64,000 bases of DNA from contig NZ_JBLTXA010000026.1 of the NCBI RefSeq assembly GCF_048066175.1, positions 1-64,000 on the forward strand, in the 5' to 3' direction. Shown here in pieces: positions 26,832 through 36,265 of this stretch (the first letter of the stretch is position 1; every line of letters begins with the position of its first letter). The position numbers were made by a program, and so were the translations under genes. The notes under the pieces are model-generated. The model was given only the letters and a program-made list of their open reading frames with translations. It ran no database searches and was not told the origin of the DNA. This DNA comes from Niveispirillum fermenti. GTDB lineage: Bacteria > Pseudomonadota > Alphaproteobacteria > Azospirillales > Azospirillaceae.

Positions 26832-27623
26832 TCAATCCCCCCGCCCGCCCGGCACGATGACCATTCCATCATGGCCCGGTTCCACGCCCGCCGGCAACAG
26901 GGTGCGCAGCGTGGCATAGTCCATCGTCTGGTTCATATGGGTCAGAATGGCGCGACGCGGGCGCAATCGTTCGATCCAACCGCGCGTGATCTCCCAATGC
27001 GCGTGGACCGGATGTGGGGGCGCCAGCCGCACGCAGTCAACGATCCAGGTATCTACCCCCTCCAGGACAGCGAAAGCCGTGTCATCCAGATGCACCACGT
27101 CGGTGGAATAACCGATGGGCCCGAAGCGGAATCCTAAGCTCCGGGAATAGCCGTGATCCTGAGAGAAGGGAAGAATATCAATGGAACCAATGGATAAGGG
27201 CCCATTGATGATGTTCGGCACCAGCACGGGGCGCGGATAGTGCGGCGGCTTTGCCGGCACCGGATCGAAGCAGTAATCGAACCGCCGGGTCAGGATTTCC
27301 ATCGTCGCGGCGTCACCATAAAGATGGACCGGTGCATTCTGCAGCCAGTTCACGGCGCGCAGATCATCGATACCATGCGCATGGTCGGCATGAGCATGGG
27401 TGTACAGCACCCCGTCCAGCCGGGAAACGCCGGCATCATTCAACTGCTCCCGCATATCGGGACCGGTATCGACCAGGATGGTCGTGTCGTGGTTCTGGAC
27501 CAGGATGGACGGGCGGCGGCGGCGGTTGCGCGGTTCAGCCGGATCGGCATCGCCCCAGACATTGCCGACCAGCGGCACCCCGCCGGAACCGCCGCAACCC
27601 AATATCGTGACACGCAGGTCCAA
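26832..27623 (-). CDS. MBL-fold metallo-hydrolase (PhnP-like)
   Basis: A 263-residue metallo-beta-lactamase-fold hydrolase with the metal motif THAHADHAHG and a later ILTHMNQTMDY region carrying a further metal histidine. The opening VTILGCGGSGGVP is typical of PhnP-like phosphodiesterases. The start appears to be TTG at 27621-27623, 4 bp after the tatD stop; no better start precedes the conserved glycine-rich opening. The order metG-tatD-MBL is a widespread alphaproteobacterial arrangement. Its in vivo substrate is unknown. Confidence 0.87.
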   Translation of the reverse strand: MDLRVTILGCGGSGGVPLVGNVWGDADPAEPRNRRRRPSILVQNHDTTILVDTGPDMREQLNDAGVSRLDGVLYTHAHADHAHGIDDLRAVNWLQNAPVHLYGDAATMEILTRRFDYCFDPVPAKPPHYPRPVLVPNIINGPLSIGSIDILPFSQDHGYSRSLGFRFGPIGYSTDVVHLDDTAFAVLEGVDTWIVDCVRLAPPHPVHAHWEITRGWIERLRPRRAILTHMNQTMDYATLRTLLPAGVEPGHDGMVIVPGGRGD

Positions 27624-27627
27624 TCGC

Positions 27628-28425
27628 TTAGGCCGCCTTCACCGCTGATTGGGGCACCTTGTTGAAAAGGCGCAAGAAATTGCCGGTCGACACCTGGGCC
27701 ATCACGGCTGCATCAACCCCCTTCACGGCGGCCAGATGCCGGGCCGTATGGGCCACGAACGCGGGCTCGTTTCGCTTGCCCCGCATGGGCACGGGCGCCA
27801 GATAGGGCGCATCGGTTTCCACCAGCAGCCGATCCATGGGGACGATTGCCGCGGTTTCCCGCAGATCCTCCGACTTCTTGAAGGTCACGATACCGGACAG
27901 GGAAATGTAAAAGCCGATTTCCAAAGCTTGTTCAGCCAGTTGCCGGCTGCTGCTGAAGCAGTGCAGCAGGCCGCGCAACCGCCCCTGACCTTCTTCCTTC
28001 AGGATGCGGATCGTATCTTCGTCCGCGTCGCGGGTATGAACGATGATGGGCAGGTCGGTTTCCAGGCAGACCCGGATATGCCGGCGGAAGCTTTCCTGCT
28101 GAACATCGCGGGGCGACTTGTCATAGAAATAATCCAGCCCCGTCTCCCCGATGCCGACGACCTTCGGCCGCTGCGCCAGGCGAAGCAGCTCCGCCTCGTC
28201 GCAAAGCGCAAACTCCTCCTCCGCATTGTGCGGGTGGACACCCAGGGTGCAATAGACGTCGTCATAGGCCATGGCCACGTCATGCACCTGGCCGAACCGG
28301 CTGATATGGGTACAGATGGTCAGCATCAGCCCAACGCCGGCATCACGGGCCCGCTGCACCACGGCATCGCGCTCGGGCGCGAAGTCCGGAAAGTCCAGAT
28401 GGCAATGGCTGTCGACCAGCATCAT
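27628..28425 (-). CDS. tatD: TatD-family hydrolase (metal-dependent DNase)
   Basis: A 265-residue TIM-barrel amidohydrolase-like protein. It begins LVDSHCHLDF, where the HxH pair binds metal; GIGETGLDYFYD, PIIVHTRDADED, LHCFSSS and LVETDAPYLAP are the other conserved blocks. TatD proteins are 3'-5' exonucleases implicated in DNA repair and turnover. The ATG overlaps the metG TGA (ATGA), so it is translated with metG. Confidence 0.94.
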   Translation of the reverse strand: MMLVDSHCHLDFPDFAPERDAVVQRARDAGVGLMLTICTHISRFGQVHDVAMAYDDVYCTLGVHPHNAEEEFALCDEAELLRLAQRPKVVGIGETGLDYFYDKSPRDVQQESFRRHIRVCLETDLPIIVHTRDADEDTIRILKEEGQGRLRGLLHCFSSSRQLAEQALEIGFYISLSGIVTFKKSEDLRETAAIVPMDRLLVETDAPYLAPVPMRGKRNEPAFVAHTARHLAAVKGVDAAVMAQVSTGNFLRLFNKVPQSAVKAA

Positions 28426-29972
28426 TTCCCCTCCTCCGGCACCACAAGGCGCGGGAAGGCCGGGGCCGGGGCCGGCAGCAGCGTGCCGGGCACCAGCGGG
28501 TGGGCGCCCAGATCGCCGAAGCCCCGCTGATCAGCGGGGACGACCAACTGATCCAGGATACGGTTGCTGGCATCAGGCATGAAGGGCTGGGTCAGGATCG
28601 CCAGTTGGCGGATGACCTCTGCCAGATTGTACAGCACCGTGCCCAGGCGCGTCTGATCCGTCTTGCGCAAGGTCCAGGGCGCCATCTCGTCGACATAGCG
28701 GTTGGCATCGCCGACGACACGCCACACGGCATCCAACGCCTTGTTGAAGGCCTGCACGTCCAGCTCGGAACGCACGGCATCCAGCATGCCGGCGGCGGCA
28801 CCCAGAAGGGAACGATCCGCATCCGTCAGGGCATCGGGCACCGGCACCCTGCCCTCGTGGTATTTCTGGATCATCGACAGAACACGTTGGCACAAATTAC
28901 CGTAATCATTGGCCAATTCGCCATTGATCCGCTGCACCATCGCGCGCTTGGAGAAGTCGCCATCATTGCCGAACGGGATTTCCCGCAGCAGGAAGTAGCG
29001 GGTCTGGTCCAGACCATAGGTTTCCAGCAGGTCGCCAGGCTTCACGACATTGCCCAGCGACTTGGACATCTTCTCCCCCTCCACGGTCCACCAGCCATGG
29101 GCGAAGACACGCTTGGGCAGCGGCAGGCCGGCGGCCATCAGGAAGGCGGGCCAATAGACGGTATGGAAGCGCAGGATATCCTTGCCGACCATGTGCAGAT
29201 CGGCCGGCCACCAGGTCTTGAAGGCGGGATTGTCCGTGTCCGGGTAGCCGATGGCAGTGACGTAATTCACCAGCGCATCCAGCCAGACATACATGACATG
29301 CTTTTCGTCACCGGGAACCTTGATCCCCCAGTCGAAGGTCGTGCGGCTGATCGACAGGTCCTTCAGGCCTCGCTTCACGAAAGCCATGACCTCCGACCGC
29401 TTGCCAGACGGCATGATGAACTGCGGCTGCTCCTCATAGAGCTTCATCAGCTTGTCGGTATAGTCCGACAGACGGAAGAAGTAGCTGGGTTCCTCCACCC
29501 ATTCCACAGGCGCCCCGGTCGGGGCGAAGCGCTGTCCGTCGCGCTCGCTCAGTTCGTCCTCGCCGTAGTAAGCTTCGTCGCGAACGGAATACCAGCCATT
29601 ATAGCTGCCCAGATAGATGGCGCCGTTTTCGACCAGTTTCTGCCAGATGGCCTGCGCCGAGCGAATGTGGCGCGGTTCCGTCGTGCGGATGAAGTCATCA
29701 TTGCTGATATTAAGAAGTTTCGCCAAGTCCCTGAAATTCTGGGAATTCTTATCAGCAAGCGCCTGTGGCGTCGTGCCGAAATTCTCGGCAGATTTCTGCA
29801 CTTTCTGGCCATGCTCGTCCGTGCCGGTCAGAAACTTGACGTCGAAACCATCCAGCCGCTTGAAGCGGGCCATCACGTCGCAAGCGATCGTCGTGTAGGC
29901 GTGGCCGACATGCGGCGCATCATTCACGTAATAGATCGGCGTGGTGATGTAGTAGGGCGGGCGCCCGGACAT
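28422..29972 (-). CDS. metG: Methionyl-tRNA synthetase
   Basis: A 516-residue class I synthetase charging tRNA-Met. The nucleotide-binding motif appears as HVGH at 21-24 and KMSKS in the middle (EGEKMSKSLGNVV). The anticodon-binding helical domain occupies the last 150 residues. It lacks a C-terminal EMAP-like tRNA-binding extension, as in the short bacterial forms. The open frame continues into holB, but the ATG at 29970-29972 gives the family start (PPYYITTPIYYVND). It lies 32 bp downstream of the holB stop. Confidence 0.97.
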   Translation of the reverse strand: MSGRPPYYITTPIYYVNDAPHVGHAYTTIACDVMARFKRLDGFDVKFLTGTDEHGQKVQKSAENFGTTPQALADKNSQNFRDLAKLLNISNDDFIRTTEPRHIRSAQAIWQKLVENGAIYLGSYNGWYSVRDEAYYGEDELSERDGQRFAPTGAPVEWVEEPSYFFRLSDYTDKLMKLYEEQPQFIMPSGKRSEVMAFVKRGLKDLSISRTTFDWGIKVPGDEKHVMYVWLDALVNYVTAIGYPDTDNPAFKTWWPADLHMVGKDILRFHTVYWPAFLMAAGLPLPKRVFAHGWWTVEGEKMSKSLGNVVKPGDLLETYGLDQTRYFLLREIPFGNDGDFSKRAMVQRINGELANDYGNLCQRVLSMIQKYHEGRVPVPDALTDADRSLLGAAAGMLDAVRSELDVQAFNKALDAVWRVVGDANRYVDEMAPWTLRKTDQTRLGTVLYNLAEVIRQLAILTQPFMPDASNRILDQLVVPADQRGFGDLGAHPLVPGTLLPAPAPAFPRLVVPEEGK

Positions 29973-30004
29973 GAGATTTCTCCGCAGCAACGGAACGGTT
30001 GGTA

Positions 30005-31126
30005 TCAGCCGGCAGCCGCCTCGATCCGCGCCAGCGCGGACATCAGCGTCTGCCGGCGGTCGAGATTGGCGGATTCCGCCTTGGCAAACATATGGTTGGT
30101 GTTCTCCCACACCTCCACCCACCGATCAAGGGCACCGGCCCGGTGGCTCCCCTGCATCAGGCGATGGACAAGGGCGGCTTCCCCCGGCACCACTTCGGCC
30201 GGGATGGTGCCGCGCGCGGCAGCGCGGGCAATGCGGCCCAGCCACCAGCCGATCAGTTCGGTGACGGCAATCCAGTTCGCTTCCTCGTTCCCGCCGCGCA
30301 GCGTGGCGTCGGCAAAGGCATAGGCACCCAGGACGTCCAGACGCGGCAGGCTGTCGAACACACCCAGCATGGCCTTATACAGGTCCAGCCCCCCGGCTGT
30401 GTGCAACTCGATGGCGCGGCCGATGCTGCCCTCCGCCAGACGCGCCAGGGCCGTGCGTTCCGCATCGTCCAGATCCGGCAGGTAACGGAACAGCAGGGAG
30501 CGCACCTGCGCCTCCGTCAACGGCTCCAGCGCCAGCTTGCGCGTGCGAGACCGGATGGTCGGCAGCAAGGCACCGACATTGTCCGCAACCAGTAAGATCA
30601 ATGTCTTGGAAGGTGGTTCCTCAAGTATTTTCAGAATGGCATTCTGGCCACTGCTGTTCAATTGGTCGGCACCATCGACGATGACGACCCGCCACCCGCC
30701 CTCCGCCGAGGTCAGGCGCAGGAAAGGGGCGATCTTGCGCACCTCCTCCACGGCCAGATCACGCTTGAAGCGCCGGCGCTTTTCATCCCATGTGCGCTGG
30801 ATGGTCAGCAGATCGGCATGGCCGCCGGATGCAACGCGGTGGCTGACAGGCCCTTCCGGATCGACAGTCAGGCTGGTCGGGTCCGGTGGAGGGCCGAACA
30901 ACCCCATCTCCTGCTCTCCCGGCAGCCCCCTGGTCAGCACGAAACGCGCCATGCGGAAGGCCAGCGTCGCCTTGCCGATACCGGGTGGCCCGCCGATCAG
31001 CCAAGCATGATGCATACGGCCGGAATTCCAACTGTCCAGCAGTAATTTCTCTGCTGTTGCGTGGCCTTCCAGAAAGTTATTGCGACGGGGGTTGAATACC
31101 TCCGGGTCGAAACCACCCCCGCTCAC
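30005..31126 (-). CDS. holB: DNA polymerase III subunit delta'
   Basis: Clamp-loader subunit of about 373 residues. The AAA+ part has a P-loop GGPPGIGKATLA, the VVIVDGADQLNSSGQNAILKILEEPP segment equivalent to Walker B/sensor 1, and PTIRSRTRKL (SRC-like motif). It helps load the beta clamp on primed DNA. The frame has two adjacent GTG codons; the one at 31124-31126 overlaps the tmk stop as GTGA and is chosen, with 31129 as alternative. The TGA stop is embedded in GTTGGTATCA (29998-30007, minus-strand reading TGATACCAAC), as in kynB and glgP. Confidence 0.93.
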   Translation of the reverse strand: MSGGGFDPEVFNPRRNNFLEGHATAEKLLLDSWNSGRMHHAWLIGGPPGIGKATLAFRMARFVLTRGLPGEQEMGLFGPPPDPTSLTVDPEGPVSHRVASGGHADLLTIQRTWDEKRRRFKRDLAVEEVRKIAPFLRLTSAEGGWRVVIVDGADQLNSSGQNAILKILEEPPSKTLILLVADNVGALLPTIRSRTRKLALEPLTEAQVRSLLFRYLPDLDDAERTALARLAEGSIGRAIELHTAGGLDLYKAMLGVFDSLPRLDVLGAYAFADATLRGGNEEANWIAVTELIGWWLGRIARAAARGTIPAEVVPGEAALVHRLMQGSHRAGALDRWVEVWENTNHMFAKAESANLDRRQTLMSALARIEAAAG

Positions 31127-31767
31127 CACACCACCCCCAGCCGTAATGCCAGCGTGGCACGGATATGGCCCTGGATGGTGTCGATCCCTGCGCTGGCATC
31201 GATGACGGCGCAGCGGACAGGGTCGGCCGCCGCAATGGCACGATAGCCGTCGCGCAGGCGTCGATGGAAATCCACCTGCATGCGTTCATACCGGTCCTCG
31301 CCGCCGCGCCGCGCCGCTGCCCGGGCCAGCCCCTGGTCGGGATCGATATCCAGGATCAGGGTCAGGTCGGGCACCGTGTCGCCTATGGCAATGTCACGCA
31401 GCCTGTCCAGCACGCCGCGGTCCATGCCATGGCCGTAACCCTGGTAGGCCATGGTGCTGTCGGCAAAACGGTCGCACAGCACCCACCTCCCCACCTCCAG
31501 CGCCGGGCGTATGGTGCGGGCAACATGGTCATGCCGGGCGGCAGACAACAGCAAAGCCTCGCTGACGGGCAGCCAGCGGCCGGGGTCACCATTGACCAGC
31601 AGGTTGCGGACAGCCTCCGCGCCCTGCGATCCGCCCGGTTCGCGCGTGGTCACAACATCGATCCCGATCCCGCGCAGCGCATCGGCCAGAAGGCGGATCT
31701 GGGTGGATTTTCCCGCCCCTTCCCCGCCTTCCAGGGTGATGAAGCGCCCGCGCGCCGGGGGGGTCAT
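31123..31767 (-). CDS. tmk: Thymidylate kinase
   Basis: A 214-residue kinase converting dTMP to dTDP. The P-loop GGEGAGKST lies near the N-terminus, followed by the TREPGGS motif and the CDRFADSTMAYQG segment typical of bacterial Tmk, with a basic lid RRGGEDRYE. The open frame is longer upstream, but the ATG at 31765-31767 overlaps the dacC stop as ATGA and starts right before RFITLEGGEG. Operon order dacC-tmk-holB-metG. Confidence 0.96.
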   Translation of the reverse strand: MTPPARGRFITLEGGEGAGKSTQIRLLADALRGIGIDVVTTREPGGSQGAEAVRNLLVNGDPGRWLPVSEALLLSAARHDHVARTIRPALEVGRWVLCDRFADSTMAYQGYGHGMDRGVLDRLRDIAIGDTVPDLTLILDIDPDQGLARAAARRGGEDRYERMQVDFHRRLRDGYRAIAAADPVRCAVIDASAGIDTIQGHIRATLALRLGVVW

Positions 31768-32945
31768 GGCTGCGTCGGGGCGGCCGGGGCGCCGCCGCCG
31801 AACATGCTCGACAAGGCGGCGCCGACACGCCCGAAGAGACCCTTCTCCTCCACATCCACGGCCGCCAGAAGGGGGAGTTCCACGTTCTGCATGCCGGGCG
31901 CGGAGATCACCAGGGTCGCCACCGGCGCACCCTTGGCCACGGGCGCCGGGATGGGCGCATTGGCCAGCACGGCCACCTTCATCTTCTGGCGCTGCTCGTG
32001 GGTCATGGTGATCTTGACCTGATCCTGAATGACCACGGGCACGGTTTCGCTCGTGCCCAGCCAGACAGGCAGATTGTCCACCGTCTCCCCGGCCTTGAAC
32101 AGGGTGAAATTGTCGAACTCCCGCCAACCCCATTCCAGCAGCCGCGCACTTTCATCGGCGCGGGCCTGCATGTTCGGCAGACCATTCACGACCAGGACAA
32201 GCCGGCGGCCATCACGCTCGCCACTTGCGATCAGGCCATAGCCGGCGGCTTCCGTGTGCCCCGTCTTGATCCCATCCACACCCATGTTGCGGTAAAGAAG
32301 GGGATTTCGGTTGCCCTGCTTGATGTTGTGGTAGGTGAATTCAGTTTCCGCATAATAATGGTAGAATTCTGGAAAGTCGCGGATCAGGTGCCGGGCCAGA
32401 AGGGAAAGATCCCGGGCCGTGGAATAATGGTCCGGATCGGGCCAGCCGGATGCATTCATCAGGTTGGTGCCGTGAAGGCCGATTTCCTTCATCCGCTTCG
32501 TCATCGCCGTGGCAAAAGCCGGCTCCGTGCCCGACAGGCCCTCGGCCAGCACGACGCAGGCGTCATTGCCGGATTGGATGATGACACCGCGGATCAGATC
32601 CTCCACCCGGATGCTGTTACCCAGTTCGACGAACATCTTGGACCCCTGCACGCGCCAGGCGCGCTCTGATACGGGGAACGTGTCGTCCAGCGACAGGCGG
32701 CCTTCCTTCAGCCGCTCGAACACCATGTAGGCGGTGGCCACCTTCGACATGGAAGATGTCGGCATCCGGTCGTCCGCGCTCTTCTCGAACAGGACGGTAT
32801 TCGTCTCGGCATCGACCAGGATCGCCTGGGCGGCGATGGTCTCCAGATCGGCCGCCGTCGCGGGCAGCGCCGCCACGGTGAACAGCAGGGCCGCCGTCAG
32901 GCGACGGGCGGCACCCTTCATCCGATGTGCGATCCGAATATCCAT
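31764..32945 (-). CDS. dacC: D-alanyl-D-alanine carboxypeptidase (penicillin-binding protein, S11)
   Basis: A 393-residue periplasmic PBP that trims the terminal D-Ala from peptidoglycan pentapeptides. A signal peptide (about 9-31) is followed by SSMSK (nucleophile Ser65, Lys68), SGN in IQSGNDACV and KTG in GIKTGHTEAAGY. The C-terminal PBP5-like beta domain spans about 290-380. The ATG at 32943-32945 is used; an in-frame ATG eight codons later would still leave a signal peptide. It follows rlpA on the same strand with a 160-bp gap. Confidence 0.93.
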   Translation of the reverse strand: MDIRIAHRMKGAARRLTAALLFTVAALPATAADLETIAAQAILVDAETNTVLFEKSADDRMPTSSMSKVATAYMVFERLKEGRLSLDDTFPVSERAWRVQGSKMFVELGNSIRVEDLIRGVIIQSGNDACVVLAEGLSGTEPAFATAMTKRMKEIGLHGTNLMNASGWPDPDHYSTARDLSLLARHLIRDFPEFYHYYAETEFTYHNIKQGNRNPLLYRNMGVDGIKTGHTEAAGYGLIASGERDGRRLVLVVNGLPNMQARADESARLLEWGWREFDNFTLFKAGETVDNLPVWLGTSETVPVVIQDQVKITMTHEQRQKMKVAVLANAPIPAPVAKGAPVATLVISAPGMQNVELPLLAAVDVEEKGLFGRVGAALSSMFGGGAPAAPTQP

Positions 32946-33105
32946 GTCAGCAATCAATCCTTTACAGTAACGGGACAGACGGGGAACAAGGCCCCGGCGA
33001 CCAGCGGCACACTCACCATCGCCATTCTTCCAGGGCGGCGGGGGCCAATGCAACCTTTGCCGACACGGGGATCCGGCGCGGCATCACGCTCCGATGGGCA
33101 AGCCG

Positions 33106-34080
33106 TCAGTCGATGAGAATGCGCGCCTCGCTGGTGCCGACCTGCAGAACCTGGGCCAGCACGGCGTCGGCGCGCTCCACCTGATCGAACGGGCCCAGCC
33201 GCACGCGATAGAATTGCTGGCCGTTGACCGTGGCGTCGGAAACGGCTGTCGGTGCGATGGAACTCAACTTCGCCCGCAGACGGCTGGCATTGTCATAGTT
33301 CGTGAAGGCACCGGCCTGGACATAGATGCGGCCGGGCCGGGCGGGTAATGCCTGTTGCTGCACCACGGGTGCCGGAAGGAACCGGCCGTCGGGCGAGGTG
33401 CTGCCGGCCAGCGTCGTCGGCGGTGCCACGGTACGGGCCGGCGGCGGGCTTGCCGGCGGCGGCACGCCTTCAACGGTAACCGACGGGCGTGGTGCGGCCT
33501 GCGGCACCGGGCCGCCATCGGGCGACCCCGCAACCTGGGTGCCGGCATTCATGGCCGCCGCGGCGATGGCACGGCTTTCATCGGCCAGCACCTCCACCCG
33601 CACCTTGGCCGTGCCTTGCTGGTCGAAGCCCAGAAGCTGGGCACCGCGCCGCGACATGTCGATGATGCGCCCCGACACGAACGGACCACGGTCATTGATG
33701 CGCACGACGATGGACCGGCCATTCTCCAGGTTGGTGACGCGCACCAGACTGGGCATTGGCAGCGTCTGGTGCGCAGCCGTCAGTTCGTTCTCGTTATACA
33801 ATTCGCCATTGGCCGTGACCTTGGCATGGAAGCCCGGACCATACCAACTGGCGATGCCCGTTTCGTTGTAGCCGTAATCGACGCGCGGATAATACCACAC
33901 GCCGCTGATCTGATAGGGGTTGCCCACCTTGTAGCTGCCGCCGGGGATGGCAGCCGGCTGCTGAGGCGCGGCGGGAGCGGCCGGCGCCGGGGCTGGCGGC
34001 GGGGGAGCGGACGCACAGCCGGACAGGCCGGCGATACCAAGACCCAGGACCGCCATTCTAACAAGATTTGCCCGCGCCAT
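33106..34080 (-). CDS. rlpA: Septal ring lytic transglycosylase RlpA-like lipoprotein
   Basis: A 324-residue outer-membrane lipoprotein: lipobox LSGC with Cys22, then an Ala/Pro-rich linker. The RlpA double-psi barrel (about 70-165) shows ETGIASWYGPGFHAKVT and RINDRGPF with the catalytic-type Asp. A Pro-rich spacer leads to a C-terminal SPOR domain (about 248-322) that binds denuded glycan at division sites. AGGGAAG precedes the ATG. Known RlpA proteins cleave or bind naked glycan strands during daughter-cell separation. Confidence 0.93.
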   Translation of the reverse strand: MARANLVRMAVLGLGIAGLSGCASAPPPPAPAPAAPAAPQQPAAIPGGSYKVGNPYQISGVWYYPRVDYGYNETGIASWYGPGFHAKVTANGELYNENELTAAHQTLPMPSLVRVTNLENGRSIVVRINDRGPFVSGRIIDMSRRGAQLLGFDQQGTAKVRVEVLADESRAIAAAAMNAGTQVAGSPDGGPVPQAAPRPSVTVEGVPPPASPPPARTVAPPTTLAGSTSPDGRFLPAPVVQQQALPARPGRIYVQAGAFTNYDNASRLRAKLSSIAPTAVSDATVNGQQFYRVRLGPFDQVERADAVLAQVLQVGTSEARILID

Positions 34081-34122
34081 ACTTCCCTACCCCAACCGAT
34101 TGTGGCCGCAGCCTACATCAAC

Positions 34123-35118
34123 TCATTTGCCCGCGCCAATATGGTCGGCAAGAATTCCGACCGCAGTGGCGAAGTAGGTCGACCGGTTCCAGTTCATGAT
34201 GGTGCGGTAATTGCCATAGACCAGGAAGGCCCGGCCTTTCGCCCCATCCGGTGTGACCAGCCAAGCCTCCATGTCCGCGCGCGGCAGCGGTCCGCCATCG
34301 GCGTTGCGCACGCCGCGCCGGGACCAGACGGACAGGGGCTGCGGCTTGTCCCAACCGGTCCAGGCGGCCGAATCGGCCCCCTTGGGCAGGCGCACGGCGC
34401 GGCCCCAGGTCTGGTTGGCATTCCATCCCACAGTGCGCAGGTAATTGGCCGCCGACGCGAAGACATCGGCATGCGTGCCCCAGATGTCGCGCCGGCCATC
34501 ACCGTCGAAATCCTGGGCATAGCTCAGGAAGCTGCTGGGCATGAACTGGCACTGGCCCATGGCCCCGGCCCAGGATCCCTTCATGTCCTCCGGTGCGATA
34601 TGGCCCTGCTCCAGGATGGTCAGCGCCTTCAGCAACTCCCCCCGGAAAAAGGCGCTGCGCCGCCCGTCATAGGCAAGCGTCGCCAGGGCATCGACCACCT
34701 TGAACCCGCCCGTGTTGCGCCCGAAATCGGTCTCCATGCCCCAAAGCGCCACGATGAAGCGCGGCTGCACGCCATAATGCGCCGCGACGCGATCCAGCAG
34801 GGCGCGATGGGTCCGCATCATTTCCCGCCCCCTGTTGATGCGCGTCTGATTGACGGCCCGGGACAGGTAGGTGTCGAAGGTAACGGTCCGTTCCGGCTGT
34901 CTTGTATCCAGTTCCAGAATGCGGGCGATGGGTTCCACCCCCGTCAGGGTCGCGGAGATGATGGGCTCGCTTATCCCCTCACGGCGTGCCTCTGCCCGCA
35001 ATTCGGTCAGCCATTGCTGGAAATCCGGGGCAGCCAGGACTGACGGGCTCCAGGCCAGGGCCAAAAGGCTGGCGGCCGCCAGGTGCCGGAACCGGATTTT
35101 CAGGGACGGTCGCGTCAT
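34123..35118 (-). CDS. mltB: Lytic murein transglycosylase (MltB type)
   Basis: A 331-residue SLT family 3 transglycosylase that cuts glycan strands to 1,6-anhydro products. A signal peptide (about 1-29) precedes the catalytic domain with WGMETDFGR, in which Glu is the general acid/base, and GSWAGAMGQCQFMPSSFL. No lipobox is seen, so it is probably periplasmic and soluble, unlike E. coli MltB. The ATG at 35116-35118 is preceded by AGGAAAGG; the upstream extension in the open frame is not used. It neighbours rlpA and dacC, forming a cell-wall block. Confidence 0.92.
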   Translation of the reverse strand: MTRPSLKIRFRHLAAASLLALAWSPSVLAAPDFQQWLTELRAEARREGISEPIISATLTGVEPIARILELDTRQPERTVTFDTYLSRAVNQTRINRGREMMRTHRALLDRVAAHYGVQPRFIVALWGMETDFGRNTGGFKVVDALATLAYDGRRSAFFRGELLKALTILEQGHIAPEDMKGSWAGAMGQCQFMPSSFLSYAQDFDGDGRRDIWGTHADVFASAANYLRTVGWNANQTWGRAVRLPKGADSAAWTGWDKPQPLSVWSRRGVRNADGGPLPRADMEAWLVTPDGAKGRAFLVYGNYRTIMNWNRSTYFATAVGILADHIGAGK

Positions 35119-35188
35119 ATCCGATGGGGCCTTTCCTGATGCAGCGCTGCCTTCGCTTGTGGCATGCGCCCCCTTACCCCCGCAAGCC

Positions 35189-35971
35189 TCATGGCGCTGG
35201 CAAAAGGGTGGCAATCCGTCCGGAGAGGCGATAGGCCAGCAACCCCCGCCACTCGTGGGCGGCCGTCTCCATCACCGTGATGTTGCGGGACAGGTTGAGC
35301 CCGAAACGCCAGGCCTCCGACCGGCTCGCCTCATACCCGACGGGGAAGGCAACGAAGGTCACGCCGGGCATCACCTGCCGGAAGACGCCCATGGATCGCG
35401 GCATGTGCGCGGCCGAAGTCACCAGCAGCCAGCGGCCGCCCGCAACCAGGGGGCGGCTGTTCACGGCATTCTCCCATGTGTTGCGCGACGCGCCCTCATA
35501 GAACAGCCGCCCCTCGTCGAGCCCCCAGTCCCGAAACAGGGCGGCAGCGAAGGGGGCTTCCCTCGCATCGGGACGGCGCGGATCACCGCTGCCCCCGGTG
35601 AAGACCACGGGTATTCCCGGCAATTGGCGCATCAGGCCGGGCAGGACCGTCATCCGTTCGGCATCGCGCGTCAGTTGGGGGCTGCCATGCTCGGCAGAGG
35701 CCACCGGCATTATGGCGCCCCCCAGCACGATGACGCCATCGATGCCCGTCAGCGCCTCCGGGCCAGGCTGCGGGAAACGCTGTTCCAGGGGCAACAGCAG
35801 CCACGTCGCCAAGGGCGTCACCGCAATGGTCATGAAGCCGGCCACCGACAGGAACAGCAACCCCCGCCCCCATCGCCGGCCCATGCCCAGCACACCCGCC
35901 AACGCCAACAGCAGCAGCAGATTGGCCGGTGACGTCAACGCCGCAAGTGCCTTTCCAAACGCGAAATCCAT
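35189..35971 (-). CDS. YdcF/ElyC-like DUF218 membrane protein
   Basis: A 260-residue protein with two N-terminal membrane segments (about 15-30 and 37-60) and a DUF218 domain marked by GVIVLGGAI, VVFTGGSGD, EGASRNTWENA and LLVTSAAHMPRS. In E. coli the related ElyC and SanA affect envelope integrity and lipid-carrier use, so an envelope role is likely. The ATG at 35969-35971 has GGGGAAG upstream; the ATG nine codons earlier has no ribosome site. It lies upstream of mltB on the same strand. Confidence 0.85.
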   Translation of the reverse strand: MDFAFGKALAALTSPANLLLLLALAGVLGMGRRWGRGLLFLSVAGFMTIAVTPLATWLLLPLEQRFPQPGPEALTGIDGVIVLGGAIMPVASAEHGSPQLTRDAERMTVLPGLMRQLPGIPVVFTGGSGDPRRPDAREAPFAAALFRDWGLDEGRLFYEGASRNTWENAVNSRPLVAGGRWLLVTSAAHMPRSMGVFRQVMPGVTFVAFPVGYEASRSEAWRFGLNLSRNITVMETAAHEWRGLLAYRLSGRIATLLPAP

Positions 35972-36265
35972 CGACCGGCTTCCCCAGATAATACCCATTT
36001 ACATAAAAGATACGAACGATCGGCCGCCCCTCGACAGGGGTGAAAAATGCCGCGTGGCATCAATGATGCGTTCCAAGTCCGATGGGTTTGTGCAATCATA
36101 TCAAGTGCTGTCGGGTTTGCATTTGGGAAAGCGCGTGCGCTTCTCCTGGTGCAGCGCCGGACCAGTGGCTGAAGATGCGTGCTTCGTCGCCTGTTCGGGG
36201 CGGCATAGCCGGCTTTGGCCGGTTGATCCATCCAGTTTTTGCCGGGACCACAGAATTAGGCCGTC

